Source: an uncultured Bacteroidota bacterium (GTDB taxonomy: Bacteria > Bacteroidota > Bacteroidia > Flavobacteriales > Schleiferiaceae). From it: a stretch of 8,031 bases of DNA. Where the stretch lies: NCBI GenBank assembly GCA_913056475.1, contig CAJXMS010000096.1, positions 1-8,031 on the forward strand, given 5' to 3'. The notes beneath the pieces are model-generated. The model was not told the origin of the DNA, did no database searches, and saw only the letters and a list, made by a program, of their open reading frames with translations. Position 1 is the first letter of the stretch; each line of letters begins with the position of its first letter. Both the position numbers and the translations under genes were made by a program. Below, piece after piece: positions 6,716 to 8,031 of this stretch.

Positions 6716-6992
6716 GCCCCTCTCCCTCCAGTAGCCGGAGGCGTTTATTAATGTATTCAATCAGCCTTTGGGCTTTCTGGGCATCTTGGGAGTCACCGTG
6801 ATGCATAAACCACAAAATCATCAGCGACTCCGCTGCCTTGAGGGCCTCTTGCTCCTCGAGCTGACTCCAGCGGTGCGCCTGTTTCAGCAGGCCCCGCTCC
6901 TGTTCGCTCCGGCTTTTGCGGTGGTAGTGGTCATAAAACTTTCGGTGGATATCTTCATTCCACTGCGGATGCTGGCACCAATCATCTTCCAT
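6675..6992 (-). CDS. Small protein of unknown function, coupled to the TPR lipoprotein
   Basis: I do not recognise this 105-residue protein. It has no signal peptide or membrane segment and is highly charged. Residues 1-26 are unusually rich in Trp, His and Tyr (W5, W11, and HRKFYDHYHRK at about 16-26). Residues about 27-90 look like two or three amphipathic helices with many Glu, Gln, Leu and Arg, and the last dozen residues are Gly/Pro-rich. The ATG shares one base with the TAA of the TPR gene (TAATG), which argues strongly for translational coupling and a real gene. A role linked to the TPR protein is an inference from this coupling only. The stop falls within the GDPD gene on the other strand. 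One cysteine (C6) is present. An antisense 75-codon plus-strand reading frame in the same place is judged a shadow. Confidence 0.72.
   Translation of the reverse strand: MEDDWCQHPQWNEDIHRKFYDHYHRKSRSEQERGLLKQAHRWSQLEEQEALKAAESLMILWFMHHGDSQDAQKAQRLIEYINKRLRLLEGEGLMGQSLEPPPAPK
6725..6747 (+). terminator. Weak terminator-like hairpin after the GDPD gene
   Basis: CCTCC at 6725-6729 and GGAGG at 6737-6741 can form a 5-bp stem with a 7-base loop, beginning 10 bases past the GDPD stop and followed by CGTTTATT. The stem is short and the T-tract is broken, so it is a weak candidate for ending the plus-strand transcript. It also lies inside coding sequence of the minus-strand small gene, so it may be chance. 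Confidence 0.25.
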
Positions 6993-8031
6993 TAAGGCCC
7001 AGCTTTTGCCTCCTGAACGCGCTTTAAGCCCTTCCGCGCCGGGCGGTGCTGGGGCACCAGCTCCAGCACTTTTTGATAGTCTTGGCGAGCGTTTATCACG
7101 TCGCCCAGCATTTCATAAGCGTAGGCCCGCCCGTAATACGATTTATGCTTTTTCGGTTCCGCTTTAATAGCCTTGGTGAAATAATCCCGCGCCGTAGCAT
7201 AGTCCTTCATTTGAATAAACATATAACCCAGGTTGTAGTAAGGATCCGCATAGGTTGGGTTAAGCTCAGTGGCTTTGGTGTAGGCCTCTATAGCCCGGTT
7301 GGGCTGGTCTTGGTTCATGTAGTACACGCCCAGCTTATAGTGAATATCCGCCCGCTGAGGTTCTATATCTAGAATACGCTGGTAATAATAAGGCGCCAGG
7401 GTATCACCCTGGGCCGAAAGCATTACCCCCATGGCATCTAGCGCTTCCAAATAATCGGTTTTCAGCTCGGTAGCGCGTTGAACATAGGGGAGTGCCCGGT
7501 TGGTATCGCCGGTTTTATCCCGCACGATAAGGCCCTTCAGGAAATATACTTCTGCGTGATATTTATCCAGGTCCAGGGCCTCATTAACCCACTTTAAAGC
7601 TTTCTCAAAATCCCCTACCGTATAAAAGAGACGGGCCAGGCGCACCCGGCAGGGCAGGTAATCCGGGTTTTGAGCCGCACACTGGCGCCAGTAGTTGCGG
7701 GCCTCCCGGCTGCGATTGGCCTCGAGCATGACCTCCCCCAGCAGCTTCAAGGTCCGGGCGCGGCTGCTGTCCAGCCTTTGGGCCTGGTAAAGATCTAATT
7801 TGGCCTTTTCCAACTTGTCCAATTTCTTATTGATACGCGCCCGTTCGAGGAGCGCCTTTAAATCAGTGGAATCCTTCCCGATGCGCCGCTGAAGAGCCGC
7901 CAGCGAGTCTTGCCCCTGCGTATCTACTGGCTGGCTTCGGACATTGGATACCGAATCAGCCCCCCCCGGTGCGTTATTTTTTTGGGGGTGCTTATTGGAC
8001 TGGCACGCCATGAGACCTCCCATGAGTCCGG
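6992..8031 (-). CDS. TPR-repeat lipoprotein (5' end beyond the window)
   Basis: This is a protein of tandem tetratricopeptide repeats, a helical scaffold for protein-protein contacts. Counting from the in-frame ATG at 8021-8023, eight repeats can be seen at about 53-86, 87-121, 122-155, 156-190, 191-224, 225-258, 259-292 and 293-326; the later ones are the clearest (for example ADIHYKLGVYY then AIEAYTKATELNP). The N-terminus reads GLMGGLMAC, whose LMAC fits a lipobox, followed by a polar low-complexity linker (about 8-38). The seven residues from the ATG to this Cys are too few for a signal peptide, and the frame stays open to the window edge (GGA CTC before ATG). The true start with its basic residues therefore probably lies beyond 8031, and the visible part is partial. 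It should be a membrane-anchored lipoprotein, most likely outer membrane. Its TAA overlaps the start of the next gene by one base. Its partner is unknown. Confidence 0.88.
   Translation of the reverse strand, partial: GLMGGLMACQSNKHPQKNNAPGGADSVSNVRSQPVDTQGQDSLAALQRRIGKDSTDLKALLERARINKKLDKLEKAKLDLYQAQRLDSSRARTLKLLGEVMLEANRSREARNYWRQCAAQNPDYLPCRVRLARLFYTVGDFEKALKWVNEALDLDKYHAEVYFLKGLIVRDKTGDTNRALPYVQRATELKTDYLEALDAMGVMLSAQGDTLAPYYYQRILDIEPQRADIHYKLGVYYMNQDQPNRAIEAYTKATELNPTYADPYYNLGYMFIQMKDYATARDYFTKAIKAEPKKHKSYYGRAYAYEMLGDVINARQDYQKVLELVPQHRPARKGLKRVQEAKAGP

Noticed and set aside
6768..6995. A 75-codon plus-strand reading frame with hydrophobic stretches, antisense to the small minus-strand gene
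   Set aside because: It lies entirely opposite the 105-residue gene, which has the better claim through its TAATG coupling to the TPR gene. The hydrophobicity arises from the antisense of Gln/Glu/Lys-rich helices.
6675..8031. Idea that the coupled small protein and TPR lipoprotein form a toxin-antitoxin or other defence pair
   Set aside because: The TPR partner is an exported lipoprotein, the small protein has no nuclease or toxin motif that I can see, and there are no mobile-element marks around them.
1..8031. CRISPR arrays, tRNA/rRNA genes, insertion sequences, attachment sites
   Set aside because: I saw no direct repeats with regular spacing, no tRNA-like cloverleaf, no transposase frame and no terminal inverted repeats. 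The window is almost wholly filled by chromosomal genes.

Overview
The window reads as ordinary, gene-dense chromosome from a member of the Bacteroidota, fairly GC-rich for that phylum (mid-50s per cent by eye). Three things support the assignment: a 1106-residue exported protein ending in a gliding-motility/CHU_C-type C-terminal domain, the type B sorting signal of the type IX secretion system (T9SS), which is restricted to this phylum; start codons without clear Shine-Dalgarno sequences; and three -7-like boxes (TAYCTTRG) resembling the Bacteroidota promoter element TAnnTTTG. I cannot name a genus.

Layout. Bases 1-36 may hold the last codons of a plus-strand gene. Six plus/minus genes and one small unknown follow. 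On the plus strand: a secreted isoaspartyl peptidase/L-asparaginase of the Ntn-hydrolase class (133-1137); the giant T9SS cargo protein with a DUF7948-like N-terminus, an SBBP-type propeller, Ig/PKD modules and a CHU_C tail (1182-4502); a short ArsC-family reductase only 7 bases later (4510-4851); a DECR1-like 2,4-dienoyl-CoA reductase of the SDR superfamily (4916-5791); and a lipoprotein glycerophosphodiester phosphodiesterase 9 bases later (5801-6715). On the minus strand, converging on these, is an operon running from the right edge: a TPR lipoprotein whose N-terminus is cut by the window edge (6992-8031), followed by an unrecognised 105-residue protein (6675-6992) coupled to it by a TAATG stop/start overlap. 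The two convergent units overlap by 41 bases at their 3' ends, where a perfect 9-bp inverted repeat sits.

Function as a set. Four of the seven genes carry export signals: asparaginase (Sec), T9SS cargo (Sec then T9SS), GDPD (lipoprotein) and TPR protein (lipoprotein). The region is therefore biased to the cell envelope and nutrient scavenging: hydrolysis of isoaspartyl peptides or asparagine, release of glycerol phosphate from deacylated lipids, and oxidation of unsaturated acyl-CoAs inside the cell. I see no shared pathway that ties all of them together.

I see no mobile element, CRISPR array, tRNA, rRNA or defence system, and no convincing undescribed system. There is no gene-free stretch over 300 bases. 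The items most worth checking are the small coupled unknown protein, the homopolymer tracts just behind the lipobox of the TPR protein, the hairpin in the convergent overlap, and the recurrent promoter-like box.
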